Assembly: GCF_004337985.1 (NCBI RefSeq)
Contig: NW_021940920.1
Coordinates: forward strand, 976,549 to 1,040,548
From: Pyricularia pennisetigena
Lineage: Eukaryota; Ascomycota; Sordariomycetes; Magnaporthales; Pyriculariaceae
Length of the DNA: 64,000 nt
Reading direction: 5' to 3'
The translations under genes and the position numbers were made by a program. This document shows positions 22,759 to 35,300 of the stretch, in pieces (the stretch's first letter is position 1; every line of letters begins with the position of its first letter). The notes below the pieces were generated by a model that saw only the letters and a list, made by a program, of their open reading frames with translations, searched no databases and was not told where the DNA came from.

Positions 22759-23731
22759 ATGAGCCGCAGAATAATAGCATCCAAGCTCCCGTCGCGGGCG
22801 GCCCTCGAGCCATGTCTCAATGCCTCGAGGCAACAACCGACCCAAACCTGCCGCCGATTTCTCTCCTCGCCGAGCACATCACCGTCCTCCCGCCGCCCAA
22901 CGACGACACCAGGACGCATCCGGCAGCAACAGCCTTTTGTACCACGGAGATGGAAGTCCGAGACGGTGGAGGAGCTGAAGAGCAGGAATAGAAGCGGGGT
23001 ATGACATTCTTCATCAACAAAACTCTCCCCCTTACAAACAAACATTGACTAACAACTCCACCCCTCTCCTCAAAAAAAAAAACAAATAGCCCTTCTCCTG
23101 GAAAGCCGGTGTCATCTTCGTCCTGACCGCCGCGGGGCTGGTCTGGTACATGGACTACGAGAAGGAGCGGATGCACAAGAAGCGCATCGCAGACGCGTCC
23201 AAGGGCGTGGGCAAGCCGCGGATCGGCGGCGCCTTTGAGCTGATTGACCAGGACGGCCGGCCCTTCTCGTCCGACTCGCTGCGGGGCCGCTACTCGCTCG
23301 TCTACTTTGGCTTCTCGCACTGCCCCGACATCTGCCCCGAGGAGCTGGACAAGATGGCGCTCATGTTTGACGAGGTCGAGCGGGAGCGGCCCGGCGCCCT
23401 GGCCCCCGTCTTTGTGACGTGCGACCCGGAGCGCGACACCCCTGAGGTCCTCAAGGAGTACCTGGCCGAGTTCCACCCGCGCTTCATCGGCCTCACCGGG
23501 ACCTACGAGCAGATCAAGGCCATGTGCAAGGCATACCGCGTCTACTTTAGCACCCCGCGCGACGTCAAGCCCGGCCAGGACTACCTCGTCGACCACAGCA
23601 TCTACTTTTACCTGATGGATCCCGAGGGCAATTTCGTCGAGGCCCTGGGGAGGCAGCACTCGCCCAAGGCCGGCGCAAACATCATACTCGACCACATGAA
23701 GGAGTATAAGGGGCAGATCAAGACGGCATGA
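22759..23731 (+). CDS. SCO1: Sco1 copper chaperone of cytochrome c oxidase
   Basis: Delivers copper to the CuA site of Cox2 in the mitochondrial intermembrane space. Exons are 22759-22998 and 23090-23731 (293 aa). The 91-nt intron starts GTATGA, has TGACTAAC as branch site, and both boundaries are phase 0. Residues 1-75 are a basic, Ser/Arg-rich presequence. A single membrane anchor follows at about 86-100 (GVIFVLTAAGLVWYMDYE). The thioredoxin-like SCO/SenC domain carries the copper-binding CPDICP motif (Cys158 and Cys162) and the conserved metal-binding His at about 249 (LVDHSIYFYLMDP). VTCDPERDTPEVLKEYL is family-typical. Length and order match yeast Sco1. Confidence 0.95.
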
Positions 23732-24187
23732 GGTTGGCGGTCGGGAAGTGAGGGACTGCTACAAGAAATGTAAGAAAAAGAGAACGGGGAGGGGGCCGGC
23801 GCATGACAAATCTCTGCTCTTTGGAGGCAATCCACGTTGCTTTGCTGTCCTTTTTTTTATTTATATGGGCGACCACGTCATGTAAGCGCAGCTTGTTCTA
23901 CAAACCGTCTCGAGTCTACATCTTATCCTCGGCACCTTCTGGGCCCCCTTGGTTTTGTTTGTACAACTAGAAAAACAAAATACTGTATATCACTGTAAAG
24001 AATGTATTCTCTTCTTGGAAAGCAAAGCACTCCCCAAGATCAAGTTGAATTCCTCTGGCGGGGGAAAAATATAAACCCCATCGCTAATGCCTATTACAGA
24101 GTGTAGTTGAAACATTTCCTAGACAGTTTGCAGAAGAATACGGTTTGAAATGTCCCCCAAGTCTACTCGGTCCTTTCCTCCTCACCT
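23732..24187. other. Intergenic region between convergent genes
   Basis: Contains the 3' flanks of the Sco1 and choline kinase genes. No other signal was seen. Confidence 0.6.
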
Positions 24188-27100
24188 TTAGTAATCCACA
24201 AACTTGACCTTGTCGCGAGTTGCCTCCGGCAGGTCCTCCAACTTGATCAACCCCATCAGCACGCAGTCGCCCAGGAAGAACATGGCCCGCTCCCGCGAGT
24301 AGCCCAGGTAGTCAAACTCGTCCGCCGCTGCCGCATCCTCCTCGTTGAGGGCCACCGCCTCGGCGACCGCCTCGGCCTCTTGCTCCTTCTCCGTCTTTGT
24401 TCTTTCGTCGAGCTCGTCCTTATCATTATCGTCGCTCAGCTTTGCCTCCTCGGCCTTTTCCGCCTCCTCAACCTTCCTGGCTGCCTCAACAACCTTCCTG
24501 GCTGCCTCAACCTCGCGCGCCACACCGGCCGGCAGCTTGGCCTGCACGATGCCCCAGGCAACCCACTGGGCGCTGTTTGCGGGCCTCCAGAGCCTCGTCT
24601 CCTCGAGCAGGGCGCGGATCTTGGCGTCCGACTCGGCGTCGCGCCGCGTCTCCTCCTCTTTCCAGCCGCCGGGCGGAACGCGCGCATCGAGCATAAAGTC
24701 GACGATGGACGAGGTGCTGGTAGTCGCGTGCATCGTAGGCGTCTGGGCCAAGGATGACGAAGACGAAGAGGAGGAAGGCCGGTGGGGGTGGTTGTGGTCG
24801 ACGTAGGCCCGCACGAACCGCCGCTGCTGCTCGGGCGTCGGGTAGCGCGAGGCGTTGCACGCGTGCGGCGCCACGGCGTCGTGGTAGTTGTACGTCCATT
24901 CGGCGAAGTGGTTCGCAAACTCGTAGCCCGGCGTGTTCGCCGCCGCGTACTCAAAGTCGATCACCACCAGCTGCTTGTGCTCGTTGGCTGGTTGCAACAG
25001 TGGCGACTTTTCGTCGTCGGGACGAAGGCGGAGAATGTTGCCATATTGGGTCTGTTGAAGTTTGGTTTACAACTTGTCAGTTTACTTGTCCTTGATTGGT
25101 ATACTCTCCCGACCCCTTCTCTTTTGTGGGAGGAGCAGCGACGAGACTCACATCGTTGTGCGCAAAAACCAGCTTCTCCCGAATCTTCTTCTGACCCCCG
25201 TAATGCTCAGTCAGGTGCACCCGATACCGTTCCACAAGTTCCTTGAAAACGTGCCACTCGACACCGCAGACCAATCCACCCTTTCTCCAATCCTTCACAT
25301 CAGCCGGGCTCTCGAGCACCTTTCTGTCGAGAACAAGCACCGTACGCTCCACGGCGTCTAGCCAGCTGTCCCAATTCACCCAGACGTTGGGCCCAGCGGC
25401 CAGCTCGCTCTCGAGCAGCTCGACGCCGACGTGAAGCTCCTTCATGCGCTTGGCAATCATCTTGGACGTCTCGGGCTCGCGCAGGTTTGCAGCGGTCAGC
25501 GTCGTCGCGTTAAGGTACTGCTCGAATCGGCCGTTGGTGAAGGTACCCAGCATCCGCGGGCCGATCTTCTTGCGCGCCAAGCGCTTGAGCACCCCGAGTT
25601 CCTTTTCGCGGTCGATGAGCTGCTCAACCTGCGGGCCGTAGATGCGGAGCAGCAGCTTTGGCGGCGGCTTCTTGGGCTTTTTGCTCACGTCGTCGATGCT
25701 CATGTTGCTGACAATCTCGCTAGGCGGAGACACCACGTACACGGCGTTGGTGAGCGCGCCGCTCAGCCGCTCTACCGTCAGTCCGTCGCCGCACTCTAGC
25801 GGCACGCGACGCCAGCCCTTGAGCCTGAGCGTGTGCGCCAGTCGGAGGATCTCGCCCTTGAACGTCGACCAGGCCTGGCGCTCCTTCTCCTCGCGACGGC
25901 TCTGGGCAGCCGCAAGATCCTCGGTTGACGCGGCCTTGCCGCCCGAATAGCTCAGCGTTTTGGAGTTGTCCAGCACCGCGTCACAGCTGGGCACCAAGAC
26001 GTCCCCGTCCACGTAGTCCGTGTCCGATGATACTGCACGGTAGAGCTGCAACGAGGATCGGCTCTTGTGCTTGCTCAATCGACGGCGGGGTTGCACTCGG
26101 GACGGGTTAGTAGCGGACGCAGCAGTGGCAGGGTCTATTCCCATAGCGGCAAGGCCTTCGTCGACAATCTTTTGCAGTTGATCCAGAGACACGTCGCTTT
26201 CGTCCGAATCGATCGAGTCGGCCCTCGGTCGTGATGGAGACGCCTGCGCGCCTGCACCGTCCTCGGTGCTTGGAGGTGACTTGGACTTGCGGTGCTTGGT
26301 CATCCGCTTCTTCCTCCTGGATTCCTTCTTCTCCTTCTCGCGCCCAATCCACTGCAAAACCTGCATCACGAGCCTGCTGTCCATGTGTCCACCCTGCTGC
26401 TGCTGTTGCTGCTGCTGTTCTAACGAGTTGTTCCTGGCATGCAGGTGAAAGTGGTGACGGTGTCGATGGTGCTTCTCCTCTGGGATCTGTTGGGTCGAGT
26501 CGGTGGAGCTAGCAGTGCTGTTGGGCGCATCTCCACTGGTGTTGCTCATGAGAGAAGAGCGTGACGAGCCGGCGGGAAGACGACCGCTCAGTCTCTTAGC
26601 CAGACCGGCTGTGAACTGCTTCCTGAACCCATCCTCTGGCGACGCCGGCCGCTGCTGCGCCGTTTCTATCTCTGTCATTTCTGGCTCGGCAATTTGCACG
26701 GCTGGTAGATTGCGGATTAGCTGTGAAGACTTGATAGTCTTTGCTACAGAGGGATTACGATGTAGCTCTGTTGTGGAAAAAAGATGAGATGCAATCACAC
26801 CAAAATTCATACCCGAATAGTCAACTCGACTAGAGTAATCGTGGAGGAACGAGAAAGGCATTGATATAATTCAAGAAAAGAGACAGTTTCTTTTTCCATT
26901 ACTATGGAGGCTGGTTTCGAGAATCAAGGAAGGGAGCAGAGAGCAAAAGAACAAACAGAGCATGACATGATAAGAACCGAGCGTTGCAGCCAGCCGCTTC
27001 TTATCAATTTCGCGCATCCATGCTTTTCATCCAGGAGCGTGGACGTGTGATCCAGTCACGGATAGCAGTACCCATTGGAGCCAATCGAGTCTGCCTGTTT

Positions 27101-27570
27101 TCATGTCTCCTTTCCTTGACCGGAAGGTGTCTTGACACTTTTGCCAACTAGGACCCTAATCCCGAACAAGCCTTTTTTTAAAGGACCGGACCACTTGACC
27201 CCTTGTTGGAAAACACATGCTAAGCCTACCGCTTCTTATCTGGCCCCGACCCATGTGCGTACTGAGTCGGGAAAGGGAGGTTTAAAAAAAGAGAAAAAAG
27301 AGAGAGAGAAAAAAAAAAAAAAGAAACATGTGGCAGGGGGAAAATAAGGCTTTATTTCGCCTGATGCAGAAAGAATAAACCACTTCTGGGAGAGGTGAAA
27401 AATATGCCCGAACAACAAGGAAATAAAAGACAAGACAAATAAAGACAGAGACAGAAAAAAAAGCAGTACTAACCTTTGACAGCGGGCGACCGTTCCGCCG
27501 CTTCGTCATCCGTCTTGAGTGCCGACTTCAACGGCTGCTGGCCGAGGCCCGGCGAGGGATGTGACGACAT
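24188..27570 (-). CDS. Choline kinase (choline/ethanolamine kinase family)
   Basis: Phosphorylates choline (and possibly ethanolamine) with ATP, the first step of the CDP-choline route to phosphatidylcholine. Model: exons 27474-27570, 25152-26701 and 24188-25051 (836 aa). The last intron is certain: GTGAGT donor, phase 0, joining HND|TQYGNILRLRPDD, the catalytic-loop motif with Asp549. The metal-binding VIDFEYAAANTPGYEFANHFAEW follows, with Asp at about 581. The first exon is inferred: ATG 27570 opens a short frame ending GTTAGT, and acceptor CTACCAG at 26702 is the phase-compatible one. It implies a 772-nt first intron. If wrong, the frame from 26861 could start internally. The N-terminal 300 residues are low complexity (His/Arg runs, poly-Gln, basic KKRMTKHRKSKS). 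A Ser-run insertion and tandem EAARKV repeats lie in the C-terminal lobe. Confidence 0.9.
24462..24516 (-). repeat. 21-bp tandem repeat inside the choline kinase gene
   Basis: A 21-bp unit is repeated almost exactly, encoding EAARKVV and EAARKVE, followed by a degenerate Ala/Glu/Lys helix. It lies in an insertion of the C-terminal lobe and is probably a charged surface helix of variable length. Confidence 0.8.
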
Positions 27571-29698
27571 GGCGTATGTTTTTCCTGATCAAGTGTTGGA
27601 TGAGGTAATAATATGTGCCCTTCTTTTTTATTTTTATTTTTTGAGCTCTGGAGTAGACCGTTTCGTTTTATCGTGTGCACGCCGTCGCTTCTATGGTCCG
27701 ATGCTTGCTTCTTATCCCATTCTCTTTTGCGGGGTCTTTCTGGAATGGAGGGCACGCGATAATCAGCAGTGCAAAAGGGCGGTTTGCAAGTCTGATACTT
27801 TTTTTCTTGAAATGGAGTGGGTTTGGGTTAAAGACGTTGTGCAACGAATGCTTGTCAATGTTTGTAAAGAAAAAGAGGATTTGAATTGAAAGACCGCTTC
27901 AGGCAAAAAGGTATGGAGGGGTGGCGGTTTCCAACTCAGCTGTTTCTCTGGGGCTGGGGGAACGATAAAATGTNNNNNNNNNNNNNNNNNNNNNNNNNNN
28001 NNNNNNNNNNAAAGAAACAGATGTCTATCTATCACTTTTATTCTTTAGTGCTTGCTGTGTACCCTGCAAAACAGAACGGTTGCACACTTTCAGCGTACAA
28101 CACAAAGCGGTCATTAGAACATGAAGCGAGTGAACAGGGTACAAGAGAGCTTTGAACAATAAAAAAAAATACGTATATGTCAAGAAAAACTAAAAACCAA
28201 GGGATCTCCCTCCGCCCAAGCCTCTTTCCTTGAGAAATAAACCGAATCAAGAAAAGCGTCGTTGGCATTCACCGATAAAGATTGCCAGTCGACTAGCAGC
28301 ATAGCAGCTTGCAGGCACCTGACCTAGCAGAAAAAAAAGAGAAAAAAAAACACAAAACAAGCAATTTACTTGTTCCCCGACCGTAAGAATAGACCGACCA
28401 GTTTTCTGTACCGTCCCATTCGAACAAGCTCGAAAAAGAGCAAAGCAATTTCGCAAGGGGTGGGTTGTTACCCGATCCCGCAAATCTCAAAGGGACACAA
28501 AAAAAAAAAAACAAACAGGAGCGATAAGAAACAAAAACCCAATTGATCGTCCCCTCCCCAATTCCCGTGTGACCCTGTAGAGGAAGAATAAAAGGGAGCT
28601 CACGCTTTTGGCATGTGACGTCAATCCACATTTTGACGGGGCGGGTTCCTAGCGTGCTGAGCTACAGCTCCCAAAAGTCAGTCATCCCGCATTGGTCTGA
28701 ACAAAAAGGAGCGCCACCATTAACGCGCGTCGGGATGGCGTCAACAGCGGCACAGTTTTGATCGAGTAACCGCCTCTTGACAGTCTTTTGTACTAACTCC
28801 ATGCACAACAACGTGTCTAATCTCTGTCACGATAGGCCGGCCAAGAAATGACCAATCACCAGACCACCGACGTCACAGCATTAAAAGCATGTGAAATTTG
28901 AAGATTTGAAATAAAAAATAAAAATAAAAATATCATTGTACAATTTGATAATTTGAGCTCCATTACACCCACCTGTCTTCTGATTTTGATGGGAAGGGGG
29001 GAACAAACACCTTCCAATGTATCCAGTAAGTCATCGATAGCCAAGGCCCCAAAAAGACAAAGAAAAAAGAAAAGCCCTGAAAGTCAAATCATCGCCTCCA
29101 CTAGAACCGGAAACCTCACCGAATGATGCCGTAGAAAGTAAATAGTAGCTATTAACTTCGACGAAAGTGCCAAGTTAATAAGATAGAGCGGTAGTTTGAG
29201 AAAGTTTTGAGGATAACAAAAAAATAAGAAGCCCCCTCCAGACTTTCCGGAACAATGTAACAAAGCCATTCGCGAGTGAAAGAGACCCATCATCTACAAT
29301 CCCTCGTATGAACAAGTAAAAAAACGGGAGAGGTTAAGTAGATATGAAGGACCGAAAGCCCATTAGCCCATTGATTGTAAGAAAGTTCGAAAGAAAAAAA
29401 AAAGGTTTAAAATGGAAGGACTCCAGCCAGTGTCTGGAGCAATGTTCGTGATGTTTTGGAACGCCTCGCCGTTGTAAGGTTCAAGATCAAATACAAAAGT
29501 AAATTAAGAAGAAAACAAAGCACGTGGATAGTTTCCTATTTGGACTGTCCGTACAACCCGTCTGGCTGTGTTGATCCAAATGTAACCATGGCCGACGCGC
29601 TTTGTTTACCAGACAAATACTGTTACTGTTCCGTAACGTGTGCGATGTACGTTCAATTAAGAGAGCGGAACCGTCACTCGAATGGAATGACTGCCCCA
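27571..29698. other. 2.1 kb intergenic region with an assembly gap
   Basis: No gene is supported. It includes the promoter of choline kinase and the 3' flank of the gene at 29699. Several A-rich purine runs and an AT-rich stretch (28900-28940) occur. Confidence 0.55.
27974..28010. other. Assembly gap (37 N)
   Basis: A run of N in the sequence, flanked by AAAATGT and AAAGAAAC. The true length of missing sequence is unknown. Confidence 1.
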
Positions 29699-32378
29699 TC
29701 AAGGTCGACTGATCTGGCTCGTGGTCTTGCTGGCACGACTCCTCTCGTCTTCCTCAATCACACTCAAACGCGTTGGGTGTCTGTGCCTCGGCACTGTCTC
29801 CCATCCGGGAGCGCCATATCCCTGACCGGCATAGTCTGCAGCTGGGGGCTGAGGCTCCTGCTGCCACTGAGGAGGCTCCCGTGGCGGGGGCGGGTACGTC
29901 AGCGCTGGCGGGATACCGCCACTGTGAGAGCTCCCGGGCGGCATCATGTCGTAGTCCTCGGCCATGTGGTGTCCCAGGTCAGAAGGCGCTCCCTCCTCGG
30001 CAGGTGATGTGGTGCCACCACGGAAAGGAATCTTGTTCCCCATCGAATCGCGGATGAAATTGCCGTGCGAGTCGATGGCATACTCGCCTTCGCTGTAGCC
30101 TCCCTCTGACCGACCGTCGCCGTAGCTTCGCTGCTCATGTACTGAAGCCGCTGCCGGCATTTGTGGTTGGTAGTACGCCTGACCGCCACTGCTTGTTGTT
30201 GGCGGCATGTTTGCGCTGTACCCACCGGATGACGCTGGCCGGTGTGATCCACGGCCATTGTCACTCGGTCCGGCTTGTGCCGATGAACCATACTCGACCT
30301 GCTGCTGCTGCTGTTGCTGCTGCGGCTGTTGTTGCGGCTGTGAGCCATCTCTCGTACTGGCGTTGCGCGAAGGGATGCCTGCGTTCATCGGCACGACCTG
30401 GACACCACCGACACTAGTGGGCAGACCTTGTTGCAGACTCTGGGTCCATTCCCTCTCCGCCTCCTCTCTCCTGCCCAGCTCCTCCCAGGCCCGCCGTGCC
30501 TCCTCCTTGCTGATCAGCAGCTCTTTGCGCATCTCGGCCAACTGCCGCTGTATCTTGCTATTGGCGCCCTCATGCTCTACTGCGTCGCGGATAGCATCTG
30601 CGTGTTGCTGCCTCTCTTCTTCCAAGGTCCTATTCAGGATAGCATTTTGCTCCTGAAGCTTCTCAATTTCCGTCCGGGTCTCAAAGAACCAGCGCTGAAA
30701 CTTGCGCTCAGAAGAGGCGCGCAGTCGCTGCAGCTCGACCACTGCATGGAAGAGATTGGCGCCCGCGGCCGAGAGGTCGGTGTTCTGTCTCGCAAGCTGC
30801 TGCGAGAGCGGGTCGCGCTCAATCTCCTCGGCGTGCTGCTGCAGGCGACGAATCCAGAAGCTGGTCAGGCCCTCCCAGTGTGCTGACAGAGCCTCCCATC
30901 GCTCAAAGGCGTGCGGAAACGAGTTCCTAGGACGGCTCGAGTTGGCGCCTGTTGCAGACGGCTCGGCAGTCTGGTAGCCAGGTCCACTTGTAGGAGCTGG
31001 CACTGCTGAAGTTGGGGGCGGGCCCGAGAAGCTGGGACCTGCTGCCTGTTGTGCTCCTGTCTGTTGGGTTTGTGAAGGCCTTCTGTGCTGTGAGCCGTGC
31101 GACAAATGCTGTCCTGCCGCAAGGCCCTGCGTTTGTGACACGTGTCGTTGTGCATCTAATAACCGCGCTGCATGCGCCTCGGCGGCTCTCTGTTGCCTCC
31201 GTTGGATTGCTGGATCTAATGATTGGGGTGGTATATCAGCGCCAGCAGCTTGTTGTTGTTGAGCCCTACGCTCGCGCTCGCGCATCTGGAGTTCCTTTGA
31301 GATCTCCTGCTGCCTCTGTTGCTCGAGCCGGAGCTGACGTTCGCGCTCCTCCCATACGCGCTGCTCCTGCTCGGCCTGTGCGTCGCGTTCCAATTCCTCT
31401 CTCTCACGCGCCTCGGCTTCTCGACGCGTTGCTTCGTCCTTGCGCCGCTGCTCACGCTCGCGCCGTTCCTGCATGATCATCTTAGGACCACGTATGCCGC
31501 TTGCGGGCGAGCCTACGGGAGCCGGCGGGGCCGTTGGGCGCGATGATCCTGAAGCCTGCCCATTGGTCGTCGCCGGGCCTCCATGTAGGAGATCGGCCAT
31601 CGATGCGCTCTCTTCAATCAGGTCCGGGGTGAATGGGTTAGGATAACGCAAGGCTTCCTCGAGTGCCCAGAGGATGGCACTGTGAGTGTGCTTGGAGATG
31701 CGAACGACGGGATGAGGTTCGAGCCCTGTCTTCTGTGGCACAAACGAGACGCGCTTTTCTCTGGGAGACTGTGCGGGAGCAGTAGAATCTTGATCGTTGG
31801 GATCCTCGCTGAGATCTTGGGAGAGTATCCGCCTGGGGGGCTGGCGAACAGGCCTTTCAGGTGCAGGGGAGTCTTGGCGGGTTTGGCTCTGCTCCGGGAG
31901 TGGTGGTAGAACTTCTTTGGCCTTTCCCTTATCGAGAGGGGTCTCCGAGGAACCGGCTGTCACGTATCGTGCAACGGGACTTATTCCTACAGAGACAGCC
32001 TCGATATGGACCCTTCGAGGAGTTCGCTGGCTGGATCTAGGGCTAGAAGCGGCAGCCTCGAACTTGGGAGTGCGTCTGAGAGATCTGTGCGAGGAGGGCG
32101 TGGATCGTCCGTCGTGATCGCGGGTGAGGAGGGGAGTGGGGGTGCGAGGAGGAAGGTGCTGCTGCTGGCGCTGATACAAAGTGGTTGGGTGGTCGTAACG
32201 TTCGTAACGGTCGTAATGTTGAAAATTTGGGTCGGTCAAGCTTGTGGGGTGCTCTTCATGGGCACGTAAAGCCGGTATTGTGGACAGCTTTGAGCGTCAC
32301 CACCAGGGTGGCGACGGAAACAAGCTCGTGTGGTTTTGTGTGGTTGCAAGAGAATCCAGCGCCGCGACTACCAGCCAT
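29699..32378 (-). CDS. Uncharacterised fungal coiled-coil protein
   Basis: I do not recognise a domain. The frame 29699-32253 is open and about 850 codons long, but its left-most in-frame start would be TTG and an in-frame TGA lies just upstream, so a first exon is needed. ATG at 32378 in context CCCAAATGGCT, with a seven-base exon 32372-32378 and an intron 32254-32371 (GTAGTC...GAAG), gives MAEHPTSLTDPNFQHYDRY in frame (853 aa). The donor is weak, so the start is uncertain. Visible: a disordered Ser/Pro N-terminus; a conserved-looking block HSAILWALEEALRYPNPF; a long Arg/Glu/Gln-rich coiled coil (ERREREQRRKDEATRREAE); a second helical block FERWEALSAHWEGLTSFWIRRL followed by another coiled coil; and a Gln/Pro/Gly-rich C-terminus. 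A cytoskeletal or scaffold role is only a guess. Confidence 0.8.
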
Positions 32379-35300
32379 TTGGGTTAAGTGTGAGCGTAAG
32401 GCGCAGTTTTGAGCTGACAGTTGGCACGACAGACTACTGCAGGCGAGTTTGGCGCGTGCAGAAAAAAAAGAAAGAGCCGGACCGAGGTGCTCGGTGGATC
32501 AATTGGGAAGAGGCTACTTACTGCAAGGTCGATTTGGGATTTGGAAAAAGAGGTTGGTGAGTGAGAACTGAAGAGGAAGCGATGTTGGGCTTTGGGTTCT
32601 GGTCGGGGGGGGAGCTAGAGAGGATGATATTGAGGAGGCTGGGGGAGCTTGCCAGGGTCAAAATTCTGGTGGCGCACGGAAAGCAAGTGGTCGAGTTTTC
32701 TGGTCGCGCGCGACAGGGGAGGGGATCTGAAGCGGGTCGGCAGAGCGACGCGCCAGAGACTGGAGATCGCGGCACGGGAGGGAGGGATTATGAAATTATA
32801 AATTTGAATTTGTGAAATTTGAGACGTTGAGATTTGTTTGCGTGAGCATTGGCTGGTTTTGGATAGCCGTTTGTCGTTGACTGACAGTTGAATTGTGTGT
32901 TGAGGGCGCAAACACAAGGATAGCAGCAGAGTAATCCCACATACCGCGGCTCGTTGGAGTCGGAGATGGGATGAAGCTCTTTGATAAAGTGGGGCCGCTT
33001 TCCGCTGTACTGTACAGTACGACACGAGGTTGTTGACACTTTTTTGCGAGGGCCCCAATAGGTTCTGACTGGGCAGTGATGAAAAGTACCCAATGAGCCG
33101 CTCTGCTTCTGCCTGCCCCGTTGCCCAAGATCAACGGCATACAACCGATAACCTCCAGGCCTTCGTTCCTTTTTTCGCATCCACGCTGGCCACTCCAGGA
33201 TTAAGACTACCAGTCGTCTCAATTGGCTCCGCGGGCCCTCCTCTTGACGAAACAGGGCAATCGGACGACTCGGCTATGGTGAGTATGCTGTCATATCTGC
33301 GGCTGTACTTCCATTGATTGCGCCAGGGTTTCCAAGTTTCGACGCTTGACCTAATTTTTGTGGGTAATATCTCAAAGAAGAGGTTTGATGTTAAAGAAAG
33401 TCGAAAGTCGCGGTGAGCAACGAGTAAATCGGTGGCAAGGGTCGCCCTCAAGGACAAGCGAACAGCTGCCACTGGCGCAGGAAACCAAGGCACAAAAAGA
33501 GACGCGCGGAAACTTTGTATTGCCACAGTTGGGCTGCTATCGATCGAGTCAGGGGCGTGTTCAGCCTGTGCAATTGACGGATTGATTCATTTGATCCAGT
33601 TCCGTTCCGATCCAGCCGAAGCAGGGAGACTCTGAAAGTACTGTAATGTAAGTCAAGGCAGATAAGGAGACGCGATTGTACTGAAACCTACAGAGAGGTA
33701 CTTGAGTTAAATGATTTTCAATGGCGGCAAGATGCCCATTGCGACAATCTTAGCATTGATCAACGAATAGATCGATGGCGGGTGTGGCAGAGTTGCAAAT
33801 TGAGCTTCGGGTCAGCTCGTCTCAATCCTGGCAGTTATTAACAAGGGTCTGTCTGGGGATTTTTCCGAATGTAATCCATGGGTGCCCCTTGATGATGCCG
33901 TCCCGTCCACCGCAAAAAGGGGGGCTACCACGTGCAGCCACCGTTAGTAATTCCCCGTTCAAAGTCTGGACTTGACTAGGAATTATTCAGACGCTTGCTT
34001 TTACGGGTATACCCATCGGCATTATAACTTAAGGTGCATCCGATGTGACTTTTTGTCTGCCGCTGTATTTTTTTTTCTTTCTTGTTTTTGCTGTCTCGGT
34101 GGCTGGCTCTAGTCTAGATGTCAATTCCCAAAGATGGCAGCTGCGTTCCTCTCAACATTTTCAATCCTCTATTTCTGTTTTCCTAGCCTTGTCGATGGAG
34201 CATTTTAGTTTTCTCTTTGCAAAAGATGTTGCAGTCGGCGACGGTGAACTACGTAGAATTGCCTACAGGTCTGCAGTCGCTTTCCCTAAGCCCTGCAAGA
34301 TCAAAGTTAGTTCGAGATCGGCCCGCTCTGCTTGCCGATTATAAACAATGTTCAGGGACTGATGTTGTTATGGATGAGTCCAAAGCCGTTGACAAAGCCC
34401 ACAGCCTCCCCCAACGCGGTCTTGAGCAATTCCCGATCCGAACGCGCAAACGATACGAGGCCCGACTCCTGCCACGTTCTGAGTGTTTGCTCAGACTACC
34501 CCATTATGGATGTTCTGCTTGATGTAGAGGTGGATTTTGTGAATACGGACAGGTTGTCTGGAACGATTGATTGCCAACCTCCTTTGAAGTGGATAAAACG
34601 GAAGATATCCTCATCTGCCACTGGCTCCAGCTTAGAGTTGAAATATTCCAATGACAGTTACCAGCGCCCATTTTGCTTGCTTCTCACCGAAGAAGCAACG
34701 TCGTCTTGATAACGAGGATCCAACACTTGGGGAGGGTTCCCGTTGCGGGGTGCTCTTCAACAAACATCAGATGGCTTTGGTTAACAAGACTAACAAACGA
34801 GTATATTCAGGTTTACAAGGGCATCGTAGCCAATCTTGTCTATATTTACCACTAACCAGGAATGCTTTGAACACCAAGCATATCAGGATCCTGAGCTTGT
34901 GCCACGAGGCTACTTAGGTATTAGCCACTAGACCTAGAATGAGACGTTCGTATCATCACATCACCGTGCTCCTGGACCCGCGATAACCTCATTTTGTTTC
35001 TTTTTCTTTTTCTTTTCTTTTTGATCGGTTAAAATGCCAGTCTATACTTGCATCGTATTACCTTTAAAAATGCTCAGGACCGAACCCCCCACAAAAAGAA
35101 AACCATCAATCTAACCGGCTTGTCTTCGCGTCACACTGCATGCTACAACGTCACACCGGTAAATCAAACCAGAAATAATATGAAGTCAAAGACTCAAAAA
35201 GGCTCGCTGAAAGCCCCCAGATGCGGTGGCAAAGTTTGGGCGCAAATAATGCAGTGCGCCATCGAAGGGGGTCAGCGCCCACAAGGATGCCAAGATTCTA

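Noticed and set aside
22817..23695. A 292-codon minus-strand open frame
   Set aside because: It is antisense to both SCO1 exons; the length reflects the GC-rich codon usage of SCO1.
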